In this document: positions 36,138-45,416 of the stretch, piece after piece
How positions within the stretch are numbered: the first letter of the stretch is position 1
Layout: each line of letters starts with the position of its first letter
Source of the DNA: Flavobacterium sp. CFS9
Lineage (GTDB): Bacteria > Bacteroidota > Bacteroidia > Flavobacteriales > Flavobacteriaceae
NCBI RefSeq assembly: GCF_041154745.1
Contig: NZ_AP031573.1
Coordinates: 2,046,001 to 2,110,000 of the forward strand
Direction: 5' to 3'
DNA: 64,000 nucleotides
Made by a program: the position numbers and the translations under genes
The notes under the pieces: model-generated
What the model saw: only the letters and a program-made list of their open reading frames with translations
What the model was told of the DNA's origin: nothing
Databases searched by the model: none

Positions 36138-37505
36138 TTAAACTGTTTGTTTGCCTACTAAATGCTTTACTTGTGAGAAAGGTTCAGCAACAAAGTGATC
36201 TCTATTTTTAATTTTCTCCGGGAAACGAACGTGATATTCAAATTCATCTCTAAAGTGACGAATCGCTGCGGCTACCGGCCATGAGGCTGCGTCACCAAGC
36301 GGGCAAATCGTATTTCCTTCGATTTTACTTTGAATACTCCACAATAGTTCGATATCCTCTTCGCGGCCCTGGCCGTTCTCGATTCTCCACAATATTTTTT
36401 CTAACCATCCTGTTCCTTCACGGCAAGGCGTACATTGCCCACAAGATTCATGGTGGTAAAAACGGGCAAAGTTCCAGGTGTTTCGAACTACACAAGCAGT
36501 GTCGTTATACACAATAAATCCTCCTGAACCTAACATCGATCCGGTAGCAAAACCACCATCACTTAAAGATTCATAAGTCATTAATCGGTCTTCACCGTTT
36601 GCTGTTTTAAAAATTAATTCAGCAGGTAAAATTGGCACTGAGGATCCTCCCGGAACAAACGCTTTCAAAGGTCTGCTCGAAGACATTCCGCCTAGGTATT
36701 CGTCAGAATTCATGAATTCGTCAACACTTAATCCTAATTCAATTTCGTAAACTCCCGGGTTCTTAATGTGTCCTGAAGCGGAGATTAATTTAGTTCCTGT
36801 CGAACGACCAACACCAATTTTTGCATAATCGTCACCTGAGTTGTTGACGATCCATGGCACGGCAGAAATAGTTTCAACGTTGTTTACCACAGTTGGATTT
36901 GCCCAAAGTCCTGAAACCGCAGGGAAAGGTGGTTTAATACGAGGATTTCCTCTTTTACCTTCCAGCGATTCGATAAGTGCAGTTTCTTCTCCGCAAATAT
37001 AAGCTCCGGCTCCACAGTGAACGTGTAACTCTAAATCATAACCTGTACCTAATATATTTTTTCCTAACCAACCGGCAGCTTTAGCTTCGGCGATAGCTCT
37101 TTCTAATATTTTGAAAACCCACATATATTCTCCACGAATGTAGATATAAGACAGGTTAGCGCCCAGAGCGTAACTTGAAGTAATCATTCCTTCGATCAAT
37201 AAGTGAGGAATAAATTCCATCAAATAACGATCTTTGAAAGTTCCCGGTTCAGACTCGTCAGCATTACAAACTAAATGTCTTGGTCTTCCTGATTTTTTAT
37301 CAATAAAACTCCACTTCATTCCGGCAGGGAAACCTGCACCACCACGGCCACGTAGTCCTGATTTTTTTACTTCTTCTGTAACTTCATCCGGAGTAAGTGT
37401 TTTTAAAGCTTTTTCTACAGAAGCATAACCACCGTTTTGACGGTATACTTCATAGGTTTTAATACCCGGAATGTTGATTTTATCTAATAATATTTTCTGT
37501 GACAT
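36138..37505 (-). CDS. nuoF: NADH-quinone oxidoreductase subunit F
   Basis: 455 residues; the NADH-oxidising flavoprotein of complex I. Visible: the NADH/FMN region GLRGRGGAGFPAGMKW and CNADESEPGTFKDR, YIRGEY, GAGAYICGEETALIESLEGKRG, and the N3 cluster motif ESCGQCTPCREG with a later Cys in NTICPLGDA. Starts directly after the nuoE stop and is cytoplasmic, bound at the tip of the peripheral arm. Confidence 0.97.
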   Translation of the reverse strand: MSQKILLDKINIPGIKTYEVYRQNGGYASVEKALKTLTPDEVTEEVKKSGLRGRGGAGFPAGMKWSFIDKKSGRPRHLVCNADESEPGTFKDRYLMEFIPHLLIEGMITSSYALGANLSYIYIRGEYMWVFKILERAIAEAKAAGWLGKNILGTGYDLELHVHCGAGAYICGEETALIESLEGKRGNPRIKPPFPAVSGLWANPTVVNNVETISAVPWIVNNSGDDYAKIGVGRSTGTKLISASGHIKNPGVYEIELGLSVDEFMNSDEYLGGMSSSRPLKAFVPGGSSVPILPAELIFKTANGEDRLMTYESLSDGGFATGSMLGSGGFIVYNDTACVVRNTWNFARFYHHESCGQCTPCREGTGWLEKILWRIENGQGREEDIELLWSIQSKIEGNTICPLGDAASWPVAAAIRHFRDEFEYHVRFPEKIKNRDHFVAEPFSQVKHLVGKQTV

Positions 37506-37506
37506 C

Positions 37507-38037
37507 TTATTTATCGTGTAATATTATTTTATTCTCTCTGCAATCAGCGATTAACTGATCGATTTTTTCTTCTGTCAGTTTTTCTTTGTAGAAGTCTCCC
37601 AACTGCATCATCGGAGCGTATCCGCAAGCGCCTAAACATTCTACACCGGCAATGGTAAACATTCCGTCCGGAGTGGTTTCTCCCATTTTAATGCCTAATT
37701 TTTCAGAAGTATAATCCATTAAATTCTCGGCACCGTTTAAACAACAACAAGAAGTCTGACAAAATTCGAACATGTATTTTCCAATTGGTTTTTGGTTGTA
37801 CATGGTATAAAAAGTAACCACTTCGTAAACCTCAATTGGTTTGATGTGCAAAATTTCGGCAACTTTATCCTGCAACTCTATGCTCAACCAGTTGTCGTGA
37901 GCGTCCTGCACTTCATGCAAAACGGGCAACAAAGCTGATTTTCTTTTGTCCTCAGGATAATGACTGATCAATTCATTGATGCGGGACATCAATGCTTCAG
38001 TCATGTTTATTTCTTGTTTATAATGTTTTCTTTCCAT
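37507..38037 (-). CDS. nuoE: NADH-quinone oxidoreductase subunit E
   Basis: 176 residues (165 if the ATG at 38004 is used). A thioredoxin-fold [2Fe-2S] subunit carrying cluster N1a. The ligand pattern is C-x4-C in FCQTSCCCLNG and C-x3-C in ECLGACGYAPM. Three consecutive cysteines (CCC) occupy the first site; only the middle one aligns with the canonical ligand. The conserved IYEVVTFY-like VYEVVTFYTMY is present. Works with NuoF in the NADH dehydrogenase module. Confidence 0.95.
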   Translation of the reverse strand: MERKHYKQEINMTEALMSRINELISHYPEDKRKSALLPVLHEVQDAHDNWLSIELQDKVAEILHIKPIEVYEVVTFYTMYNQKPIGKYMFEFCQTSCCCLNGAENLMDYTSEKLGIKMGETTPDGMFTIAGVECLGACGYAPMMQLGDFYKEKLTEEKIDQLIADCRENKIILHDK

Positions 38038-38039
38038 TT

Positions 38040-38173
38040 TATTTTAGATTTTAGATTTTAGATTTCAGTGTTATTCTGTAGTCTATAATCTATATTCTGC
38101 AATCTTTTTAATTTTAGATTTCTGATTTTAAATTTTAGATCTTTTTAATCCGAAATCTAAAATCTGCAATCTT
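38040..38173. repeat. Repetitive spacer between nuoD and nuoE
   Basis: Repeats of the unit TTTTAGATT and its complement AATCTAAAATCTGCAATC fill the 136-bp spacer and can fold into a long imperfect hairpin. The same unit family occurs between nuoA and nuoB. Confidence 0.7.
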
Positions 38174-39412
38174 CTAGGCGTCTAATTCTCCTGCAATTAC
38201 GTTTAAACTTGATAGAATAACAATCGCATCAGAAAGTAAGGCACCTTTTATCATTTCAGGGAAGGCTTGGTAATAAATAAAACAAGGTCTTCTGAAATGT
38301 AATCTGTATGGTGTTCTGCTTCCGTCTGTAACTAAATAGAATCCTACTTCTCCGTTACCTCCTTCAACCGGGTGGTAAATTTCTGCAACCGGTACAGGAA
38401 CTTCTCCCATTACGATCTTAAAGTGGTAGATTAGAGACTCCATTGAAGTGTAAACATCTTCTTTTGGAGGCAGGTAGTAATCCGGAACTTCAGCATGGTA
38501 TTCGTTTCCTGCCGGCATTTTTGCCAAAGCCTGACGAATGATGCTTAAACTCTCCCAAACTTCAGCATTACGAACGCAGAAACGATCATAAGTATCACCT
38601 GATTTTCCAACAGGAACAGTAAATTCGAAATCTTCGTAAGAGGAGTAAGGATGTGCTACACGAACGTCATAGTCAACTCCGGCAGCACGTAAGTTTGGAC
38701 CTGTAAATCCGTAAGCCATTGCTTTTTCTGCTGAGATAGCACCAACGTTTACGGTTCTGTCAAGGAAAATTCTGTTTCTTTCGAATAAATTCACAAACTC
38801 TTGCCAGGCCACAGGGAATTCTTCTAAAAAGACGTCTAGTTTGCGGAAAGCTTCTGGTGACCAGTCTCTTTCGAAACCACCGATTCTTCCCATATTGGTT
38901 GTTAAACGAGCTCCACAAATTTCTTCGTAAATCTCATAAACTTTTTCTCTAAATTGGAAAACGTACAAGAAACCAGTATAAGCACCAGTATCTACACCCA
39001 GAATCGAGTTACAGATTAAGTGATCTGTAATACGAGCCAGCTCCATTACAATTACTCTAAGGTATTGAGCTCTTTTTGGAACTTCAATGCCTAAAAGTTT
39101 TTCTATAGTCATCCACCATCCCATATTGTTAATAGGAGAGGAGCAATAGTTCATACGGTCTGTAAGAGGAGTAATCTGGTAAAAAGGGCGGTTTTCGGCA
39201 ATTTTTTCGAAAGCTCTGTGGATGTAACCGATCGTTGGTTCAGCCTCAAGAATTCTTTCACCATCCATCAACAGGATATTTTGAAAAATACCGTGAGTCG
39301 CCGGGTGCGTAGGACCTAAATTTAGTACCGAAAGCTCACTTCCGTCTTCGTTTAGTCTGTCCTTAATTATTTTAGCATATCGATGCTCTGGTGATAATAA
39401 TAGTTCTGACAT
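38174..39412 (-). CDS. nuoD: NADH-quinone oxidoreductase subunit D
   Basis: 412 residues; the 49-kDa subunit, related to hydrogenase large subunits, which lines the quinone-reduction site. Landmarks: NLGPTHPATHGIFQ with its quinone-contacting His, EPTIGYIHRAFEK, ELARITDHLICN, and the C-terminal RPCFIYYQAFPEM...DAIVILSSLNVIAGELDA. NuoC and NuoD are separate genes here. Confidence 0.97.
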   Translation of the reverse strand: MSELLLSPEHRYAKIIKDRLNEDGSELSVLNLGPTHPATHGIFQNILLMDGERILEAEPTIGYIHRAFEKIAENRPFYQITPLTDRMNYCSSPINNMGWWMTIEKLLGIEVPKRAQYLRVIVMELARITDHLICNSILGVDTGAYTGFLYVFQFREKVYEIYEEICGARLTTNMGRIGGFERDWSPEAFRKLDVFLEEFPVAWQEFVNLFERNRIFLDRTVNVGAISAEKAMAYGFTGPNLRAAGVDYDVRVAHPYSSYEDFEFTVPVGKSGDTYDRFCVRNAEVWESLSIIRQALAKMPAGNEYHAEVPDYYLPPKEDVYTSMESLIYHFKIVMGEVPVPVAEIYHPVEGGNGEVGFYLVTDGSRTPYRLHFRRPCFIYYQAFPEMIKGALLSDAIVILSSLNVIAGELDA

Positions 39413-39436
39413 TTTATAATGTTGAATTATTTATTT

Positions 39437-39958
39437 TTAGCAATTTGTTGTTGTTCTTCCAAAGAATCTGTCGTCTTTATCAGTTCTTCCGCTGTCTTCC
39501 ATTGGGAATTCTTTTCGCATTGGGAAAGACACCATTTCGTCCATATTCAAAATACGTTTCAATTGCGGGTGTCCAATAAAATTGACTCCGAAGAAATCGT
39601 ATGTTTCTCTTTCCATCCAGTTGGAACTTAGGAAAATATTGGAGATGGTTTTGATTTCCGGTTTTTCACCGTTTAAATATACTTTGATTCGAATACGTTT
39701 GTTTTCGTACCAGTTGTGTAAATGATAAACAATGGCATACTGGCGATCCGTTTCGTTGTCCGGATAATGAACACCGCATAAATCAGTTAGAAAGTGGAAG
39801 CGTAAATCGGAATCGTTTTTTAAAAAAAGAATCAGGGCAGTGATTTTATCAGCGGTAGTTTCCAATGAAAAAATATCTCTTTCCTGTTGAAAGTTAAAAA
39901 CACTTGTGTCAAATGTTTCTGTAAGTTTATCTTGGATCAGGGTATTTTCTAAAGCCAT
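39437..39958 (-). CDS. nuoC: NADH-quinone oxidoreductase subunit C
   Basis: 173 residues; the 30-kDa peripheral-arm subunit. The family signature is visible as LTDLCGVHYPDN, the YHLHNWYENKRIRIKV segment and WMERETYDFFGVNFIGHPQLKRILNMD. Not fused to NuoD. It begins one base after the nuoB stop and is part of the same transcript. Confidence 0.95.
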   Translation of the reverse strand: MALENTLIQDKLTETFDTSVFNFQQERDIFSLETTADKITALILFLKNDSDLRFHFLTDLCGVHYPDNETDRQYAIVYHLHNWYENKRIRIKVYLNGEKPEIKTISNIFLSSNWMERETYDFFGVNFIGHPQLKRILNMDEMVSFPMRKEFPMEDSGRTDKDDRFFGRTTTNC

Positions 39959-39959
39959 C

Positions 39960-40508
39960 TTAAGTAATATTATATGAAGCTAGTAATTCTTGGTATTCAG
40001 GAGAACTTCTGCGTCTTACAGATTCGCTTTTTACTAATTCCTGAAGTTTCATTACTCCGTCAACAATTTGTTCCGGTCTTGGAGGGCATCCCGGTACGTA
40101 AACGTCAACCGGAATTACTTTGTCAATTCCTTGTAGAACAGAATAGGTATCGAAGATTCCACCTGATGAAGCACAGGCTCCAACAGCAATTACCCAACGA
40201 GGTTCAGACATTTGTTCGTAAACCTGTCTTAAAATAGGCGCCATTTTTTTTGAAATAGTTCCCATTACCAAAAGCATATCTGCCTGACGAGGAGAGAAAC
40301 TCACACGCTCAGAACCAAATCGCGCTAAATCGTAATGTGAAGCCATTGTTGCCATGAATTCGATACCACAGCATGAGGTTGCAAAAGGTAATGGCCATAG
40401 TGAATTAGCTCTTGCCAAACCAACAACATCATTTAGTTTTGTAGCGAAGAAACCTTCACCAGTAACTCCTTCCGGCGGCGCAACCATTTTTACATTTGAA
40501 TCGCTCAT
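39960..40508 (-). CDS. nuoB: NADH-quinone oxidoreductase subunit B
   Basis: 182 residues; carries cluster N2, the last electron carrier before quinone. The tandem-cysteine motif SCCGIEFM, the GACASSGG cysteine and CPPRPEQ supply the four ligands. [14 protein letters not shown] is also conserved. Located between NuoC and NuoA, as in most nuo operons. Confidence 0.97.
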   Translation of the reverse strand: MSDSNVKMVAPPEGVTGEGFFATKLNDVVGLARANSLWPLPFATSCCGIEFMATMASHYDLARFGSERVSFSPRQADMLLVMGTISKKMAPILRQVYEQMSEPRWVIAVGACASSGGIFDTYSVLQGIDKVIPVDVYVPGCPPRPEQIVDGVMKLQELVKSESVRRRSSPEYQELLASYNIT

Positions 40509-40668
40509 TTTTTATTTTAGATTTTAGATCTCAGATTTTAGATTTTGCAATCAGGACAATCGAAATCAGTATTTTAAAAATCAATATTATATTTGGAGAA
40601 ATTTATCTTTCAAATCTAAAATTCCAGATCAACAATCTAAAATCTGAGATCTGAAATCTAAAATTTCA
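40509..40668. repeat. Repetitive inverted spacer between nuoA and nuoB
   Basis: ATTTTAGATTTTAGATCTCAGATTTTAGATTTTGCAATC on one side and the complementary CAATCTAAAATCTGAGATCTGAAATCTAAAATTTC on the other form arms of about 40 bp around an AT-rich centre. A transcript could form a long stem between the two genes. Confidence 0.75.
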
Positions 40669-41034
40669 TTACTCCCAGTCTAAAGCTTTCTTTTTGATGA
40701 TGTAAAAGAAACCCACTAAAAGAAGCGACATGAAAACAATCATTTTAAGCATTCCTTCTACGCCTAATTCTTTAAAGTTTACTGCCCAAGGGTAAAGGAA
40801 GATTACCTCTACGTCAAACAGTACAAATAAAATGGCTACAAGGAAATATTTTACAGAAAAAGGAATGCGTGCGTTTCCAACAGATTCGATACCACATTCG
40901 AAGTTTTTATCTTTTACTTCAGAACTTCTTTTTGGACCTAATTTTCCGGAAATAACGATGGTTCCTGCGACAAAACCCACAGCCAAAATGAACTGCATTA
41001 AAATAGGAATGTAACTGTATTGATCAGATTGCAT
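40669..41034 (-). CDS. nuoA: NADH-quinone oxidoreductase subunit A
   Basis: 121 residues from the ATG at 41032-41034; an upstream in-frame start would place 16 extra residues across the promoter. Three transmembrane helices, with the conserved FECGIE (FECGIESVGNARIPFSVKYF) loop carrying the switch cysteine of complex I, and FDVEVIFLYPWA. First gene of the nuo operon. Confidence 0.96.
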   Translation of the reverse strand: MQSDQYSYIPILMQFILAVGFVAGTIVISGKLGPKRSSEVKDKNFECGIESVGNARIPFSVKYFLVAILFVLFDVEVIFLYPWAVNFKELGVEGMLKMIVFMSLLLVGFFYIIKKKALDWE

Positions 41035-41066
41035 AAACTTAGCTTTTTTACTTAAAGAATAAGCCA

Positions 41067-41074
41067 CAAAGATA
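41067..41074 (-). promoter_or_regulatory. Promoter -7 box of the nuo operon
   Basis: On the minus strand the sequence reads TATCTTTG, an exact match to the Bacteroidota -7 consensus TAnnTTTG, 33 bp upstream of the nuoA ATG at 41034. A TTG triplet lies a few bases upstream, but a clear -33 box at ideal distance is not evident. Confidence 0.65.
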
Positions 41075-41200
41075 ACTTTCAACTGTGTAAATCACAAGCT
41101 AAAAAATGATTTAAGTGTACTCTGAAACGGGGTTAATGGCTAATTTTTATTGATTATAAATAACAGCCAAGAATTTTAGTATTTTTTTAAGATTTGAGCA

Positions 41201-41232
41201 AAAAAAAACGTCCCGATACTTCGGGACGTTTT
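41201..41232 (-). terminator. Terminator of cold-shock gene
   Basis: AAAACGTCCCGA / TCGGGACGTTTT with loop TACT; on the minus strand a run of eight Ts follows. A strong intrinsic terminator separating the cold-shock gene from nuoA. Confidence 0.93.
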
Positions 41233-41275
41233 GAAAACCATTCAGAGGCAAAAAAAATAAATTGCTATATTTTTC

Positions 41276-41470
41276 TTAGATTACTGCTACTTTAGCAGCA
41301 ACTTTCCCTTTTCTTCCTTCTTCTTCTTCGTAGCTTACACGGTCTCCTTCGCGTAATTCTTCCGCGTTAATTCCTGAAGCGTGAACGAAGATGTCTTTTC
41401 CTGTTTCTTCGTCTGTAATGAATCCATAACCTTTAGACTCATTGAAAAATTTTACTGTACCTGTACGCAT
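41276..41470 (-). CDS. Cold-shock domain protein, CspA family
   Basis: 64 residues, a single cold-shock OB-fold that binds single-stranded RNA/DNA. RNP1 is KGYGFI (residues 13-18) and RNP2 is DIFVHAS. The sequence starts MRTGTVKFFNESKG, typical of the family. It is cytoplasmic and acts as an RNA chaperone. A TACATTTG promoter box lies about 30 bp upstream, and the strong terminator follows. Confidence 0.96.
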   Translation of the reverse strand: MRTGTVKFFNESKGYGFITDEETGKDIFVHASGINAEELREGDRVSYEEEEGRKGKVAAKVAVI

Positions 41471-41499
41471 TGTAATTGTAATAATAATTTATAATAAAG

Positions 41500-41507
41500 C
41501 AAATGTA
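41500..41507 (-). promoter_or_regulatory. Promoter -7 box of cold-shock gene
   Basis: The minus strand reads TACATTTG (TAnnTTTG consensus), with TTTTG 15 bp further upstream as a -33-like element. The predicted leader to the ATG at 41470 is only about 25 bases, so no long cold-shock leader is expected from this start site. Confidence 0.6.
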
Positions 41508-41929
41508 ACATATAAATTCATACAAAAGACATATACCTGTTAAATTTTTGTAAAAATTATTGATTAACAGTCTTTTCGCTATTTATATTGCATCAAATTT
41601 GGTAGGACTGTACTTTATTTGAGAATCATTAATTATTATAATTAAATGTTAAAAAAGTAGCTTATGTTTTACAAAAAATTTGTATATTAAGCGGGGTCTG
41701 CTTTTTTAAAGCTTATTTTTGTGGGAAAAAGCCTGTATTTACTAGGGGTTTCTTTTGTGTTTTAAGATTTTATTAACACGAAAAAAGGGTAAAATGGTGA
41801 CAAAATGCATAAAAAAAAACGACAACTGAAACTGTTTGTATCTCTTTGTTAAGAAATCACCAGAATTTAAATTGCGTCAATTTTAATTAATAATTTCTTT
41901 TATCGGCTTTTATAAGACAGATTGTTGAT
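41508..41929. other. AT-rich intergenic region, no gene seen
   Basis: About 420 bp between the cold-shock promoter and the end of the HlyD gene. It is dominated by A/T runs (for example AAAAAAAAACG near 41815). No strong terminator for the HlyD operon, no coding frame and no repeat were recognised. Confidence 0.5.
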
Positions 41930-43228
41930 TTACTTTACGAATACAGATTTAAATTGATACAGTAATCTTTCTATAAGCCGCAAATCTTCCGTTATGATAT
42001 CTGCAGTTCCCTGCATTTCCTGCTGAAAAGGGATGTTTTTCTTGTATGAAGTTTCTAGTCCTCTAGGTAAATTAACATCTATTAAGATATTTCCTTCTTT
42101 GTCAGGAGTTAAAGATTTTTTTATGATGATTCCTTTAATAATACCGAATTCTTTTTGAGGATAGTTTAGTAGTTTTATGTTTACTTTTTGACCTGGTTTT
42201 ATCTTTCCTGAGTTTAAAACAGGTGCTTTTAGTTTTCCAATGTAACCGTTTTGATCTTTTGGAATAATTGAAAACAGGATTTGTCCGGCTTCAACAGGTT
42301 GATTTCTGGACCATAGTTGTAGAAAATTAATGATGCCGTTAGTTGCGGAACTTAAAAGATATTTTAATTCCCATTCTTTAACGGCATTTTTTAGTTGATA
42401 GAAAGCTTGTATTTTATTTCGATTAACATTACTATCTTCTTTACGTTCATTGATTTGCGTTGTTTTGTTATTTTTGTTTAATTCGTTTAATGAGGATTTT
42501 AATTGCGAAATGGTACTTAGCAAAGTTTTATAGCCTTTTTGGGCCTGTAAATAAAGCAATCGCTGTTTCTCTACTTCTTGCGTCGAATAGATTCCCTTTT
42601 TAAATAAAAGTTCGTAGCGGTTTAAATCATTCGTTTGTATGGTGAGTTCACTTTCATTAATTTCTTTTTGAGATTCCAGTAAATGTAAACGTTCTTTTAG
42701 TTGAATGCTTTCATAGTTTTGTGCATCTCCTTCTACTTTATAGGGACGGAGTTCTGTATTGAGTTGATCTGCTGTGTTTTCTTTTTGAAAATTTGTAAAA
42801 GCACTTTCAATATCTCCTAACTGTGAATATTTCAGTTTTTCAAAAGGAAATTCAGTCTTTTTTATGTTTATAGTGTTCAGGATATTTTTTAAAGCAAAGA
42901 CATCTTTATAATTGGCTGAATTTTCAAAAACAGCAATTGGAGTATTTAATTTTACCTCTGATCTATCTTTTACTAATATTGCTTCAATTTTACCGGATAG
43001 TTTTGCTTGTATCTTTTGTGGAGGAATATTTGTTGTTATTATGATCTGTGAAGTTATAATATCGGGATATTTAATGAACCACGAGATTAGCAATAAAATA
43101 ATAATAAATATAAATAAGATACTGTTTCCCCATTTTTGTATACTTTTAGGAGGGTCTGATAATATATCATGTACTTCTTCACTATAGATTTTTAGTCCAT
43201 CTTTTATCTCTTCCATGTTAGTTGCCAA
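41930..43228 (-). CDS. HlyD family secretion adaptor of peptide exporter
   Basis: 432 residues; membrane-fusion protein that joins the inner-membrane ABC exporter to an outer-membrane channel. It has a cytoplasmic tail, one transmembrane helix (residues ~34-52, ILFIFIIILLLISWFI), a split lipoyl/barrel domain (IQAKLSGKIEAILVKD at ~70-90 and the return strand near 290), a long coiled-coil hairpin (~120-280) and a C-terminal beta barrel. It overlaps the ABC exporter stop by 11 bp and is last in the peptide-export operon. No TolC-like gene is adjacent, so a channel encoded elsewhere is implied. Confidence 0.9.
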   Translation of the reverse strand: MATNMEEIKDGLKIYSEEVHDILSDPPKSIQKWGNSILFIFIIILLLISWFIKYPDIITSQIIITTNIPPQKIQAKLSGKIEAILVKDRSEVKLNTPIAVFENSANYKDVFALKNILNTINIKKTEFPFEKLKYSQLGDIESAFTNFQKENTADQLNTELRPYKVEGDAQNYESIQLKERLHLLESQKEINESELTIQTNDLNRYELLFKKGIYSTQEVEKQRLLYLQAQKGYKTLLSTISQLKSSLNELNKNNKTTQINERKEDSNVNRNKIQAFYQLKNAVKEWELKYLLSSATNGIINFLQLWSRNQPVEAGQILFSIIPKDQNGYIGKLKAPVLNSGKIKPGQKVNIKLLNYPQKEFGIIKGIIIKKSLTPDKEGNILIDVNLPRGLETSYKKNIPFQQEMQGTADIITEDLRLIERLLYQFKSVFVK

Positions 43229-45416
43229 GTTCTAATTGATTTTTAATCAGTTCGTAGTATGTACCTTTTAATCTAGTTAGGTCTTTATGATTTCCCTGCT
43301 CTACAATTTCGCCATTTTCTAAAACAATAATATTGTCGGCATTTTTTACGGTGCTTAATCGATGAGCTACAATTATTGCAGTTTTGCCATGTATAAATTT
43401 ATTAAGGTTCTCCATGATGCTTTTTTCATTATTTGCATCAAGTGCACTTGTTGCTTCGTCAAAAAATAGATATAAAGGATTTTTATAAACTGCTCTTGCA
43501 ATCATGATTCTTTGTTCTTGTCCGCCACTGAGGCGTATTCCTGAAGTCCCTAATTCAGTGTTGTATTTGTTAGGTAATCTTTCAATGAAATCTTCGATGT
43601 TAGCGATCAATGCCGCATTGTTCAACTTTTCTCTGTTTATTATTTCATTTTGTTCCGATTCAGAAATGTTGCCGCCAATTGTATCATTAAAAATAAAGGT
43701 ATCCTGCATGACTGCTCCGCAATTCAGTCGCCAGGATTCAGTATTTATATCATTTAGGTTTGCAGATCCCAAATTAATGCTGCCTTTTGTGGGTTCATAG
43801 AATTTTAAAAGTAATTTCATTAAAGTTGTCTTGCCGCTTCCACTGGCGCCAACAATAGCTGTTGTTTTGCTTTCAGGAATCGTACAAGTGATATTTTTTA
43901 AAATGAAAGGAGATGATTTTCCGCCATAACGATAAGAAAGGTCTTTGATAATAATAGATTTGTCTTTAGGTAGTTCTTTGCTTTTATTAACCGAAATATC
44001 GTCTTCATCCTCTCGCAGGTGCACTTGAGACAATCGTTCTAAGCTTATTTTAGCATCTTGCCAGGATTGTATAAATAAGACGAAATTTCCTAATGGCATG
44101 TTGAGCTGCCCTACAATAAACTGTATAGAAGTCATCATTCCTAATGTTAAAGTGCCATCAACTACAGCTTTGGCAGAGAGGAAGGTGATAATGATATTCT
44201 TCAATTCATTTATAAAGTTGGCTCCAATGGTTTGATATTGGGATAGTTTCAATGTGCTTAATGAAGTTTTAAAAAGACTAATTTGATTGAATTCCCATTT
44301 CCATCTGTTTTTTCGTTGAGAATTATTTACTTTAATTTCTTTGACTCCGTTTATTATTTGAATTAAAGAAGTTTGGCTCTGCGATAGTTGATCAAACCTT
44401 TTGAAATCTAATTCAGCTCTTTTTTTTAAGAAGAAAAAAGTCCAGCATACATATAAAATTGCAGAAGATATAAAGACTAAGAATATTGTTAAATTATAAT
44501 ACGCTAGTATGCCATTGAACAAGATGAATGTTATGATTGAAAACAGCATGTTTAAGCTGGAAGAAGAAATGAAGTTTTGAATACGTGTATGATCTGTAAT
44601 TCGTTGCAGGTGTTCTCCTGAATTTCTGGTTTCAAAATAATTAACAGGCAGCTTAAGCATTTTATATAAAAAATCTGAAATCATTTTAATATTAAACCTA
44701 CTCGTTATATGAATTAGAATCCACTCCCGGAAAACGCTAACCAGTGTTTGTGAAAGTATTAGAACAAATTGTGAGATTAGAATTAAGTAAATAAAAGGTA
44801 TGTCTTGATTGTTTACACCCACATCAACTACAGATTGCATTAAAAATGGCAGAATCAGTTGAATAACAGTCGCAACCAGTAAGCCAATAAGTATTTGATT
44901 AATTAGTTTTTTGTAAGGTTTGAAATAAGGGTATAAGAATGAAAAGCCTGTGTTTTGATCTTTGGCTTGTTGTTGTTTCTGAAATTTAGCATTTGGTTCC
45001 AGAATTAGGACAAAACCTGTTTCATCTGTTGTGTTTGTCCAGGCTGTTTTAAAATCATTATGATCGTATGTAAGAATGCCTTGCGCCGGATCGGCTATAT
45101 AAATTTTTGTTTTTGACGTTTTGTAAACAACTACAAAGTGTTTCTGTCGCCAGGGAACAATAAAAGGAGGTGGAGCCTCATTAAGCAAACTTTCGAAAGA
45201 AATCCTCATACCCAGAGTTCGCATTTCTATAGCTTCGGCTGCCTCGGCAATTCCTGCCATGGTTACGCCAATTCTTGTGATGTTGGCTTTATCTCTTAGA
45301 AATTCTCTTGAGAAATTTTTTCCATAATATTTAGCGATCATTCTGAGACAGGTTGGTCCGCAATCTTTATTGTCCAGCTGCCTGAAAAATGGAAAGCTTT
45401 TTCTAATCATTTCCAT
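43218..45416 (-). CDS. C39-peptidase ABC exporter (PCAT) for double-glycine peptides
   Basis: 732 residues. This inner-membrane transporter cuts the leader after a Gly-Gly site and exports the peptide. The N-terminal C39 protease has Cys19 (DCGPTCLRM), His93 (QKHFVVVY) and Asp109 (IADPAQG), with oxyanion Gln13; all catalytic residues are intact. The transmembrane domain has six helices (~165-440). The nucleotide-binding domain has GASGSGKTT, LSGGQEQR, YLFFDEATSALD and AHRLSTV. The ATG at 45410 is an alternative start. It overlaps both neighbours, so the operon is tightly coupled. The likely cargo is the 55-residue precursor at 47406-47573. Confidence 0.95.
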   Translation of the reverse strand: MEMIRKSFPFFRQLDNKDCGPTCLRMIAKYYGKNFSREFLRDKANITRIGVTMAGIAEAAEAIEMRTLGMRISFESLLNEAPPPFIVPWRQKHFVVVYKTSKTKIYIADPAQGILTYDHNDFKTAWTNTTDETGFVLILEPNAKFQKQQQAKDQNTGFSFLYPYFKPYKKLINQILIGLLVATVIQLILPFLMQSVVDVGVNNQDIPFIYLILISQFVLILSQTLVSVFREWILIHITSRFNIKMISDFLYKMLKLPVNYFETRNSGEHLQRITDHTRIQNFISSSSLNMLFSIITFILFNGILAYYNLTIFLVFISSAILYVCWTFFFLKKRAELDFKRFDQLSQSQTSLIQIINGVKEIKVNNSQRKNRWKWEFNQISLFKTSLSTLKLSQYQTIGANFINELKNIIITFLSAKAVVDGTLTLGMMTSIQFIVGQLNMPLGNFVLFIQSWQDAKISLERLSQVHLREDEDDISVNKSKELPKDKSIIIKDLSYRYGGKSSPFILKNITCTIPESKTTAIVGASGSGKTTLMKLLLKFYEPTKGSINLGSANLNDINTESWRLNCGAVMQDTFIFNDTIGGNISESEQNEIINREKLNNAALIANIEDFIERLPNKYNTELGTSGIRLSGGQEQRIMIARAVYKNPLYLFFDEATSALDANNEKSIMENLNKFIHGKTAIIVAHRLSTVKNADNIIVLENGEIVEQGNHKDLTRLKGTYYELIKNQLELGN

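Noticed and set aside
39391..39631. Plus-strand frames of 60-70 codons at the nuoC-nuoD junction
   Set aside because: Opposite well-conserved nuo genes, with low-complexity hydrophobic translations and no start context.
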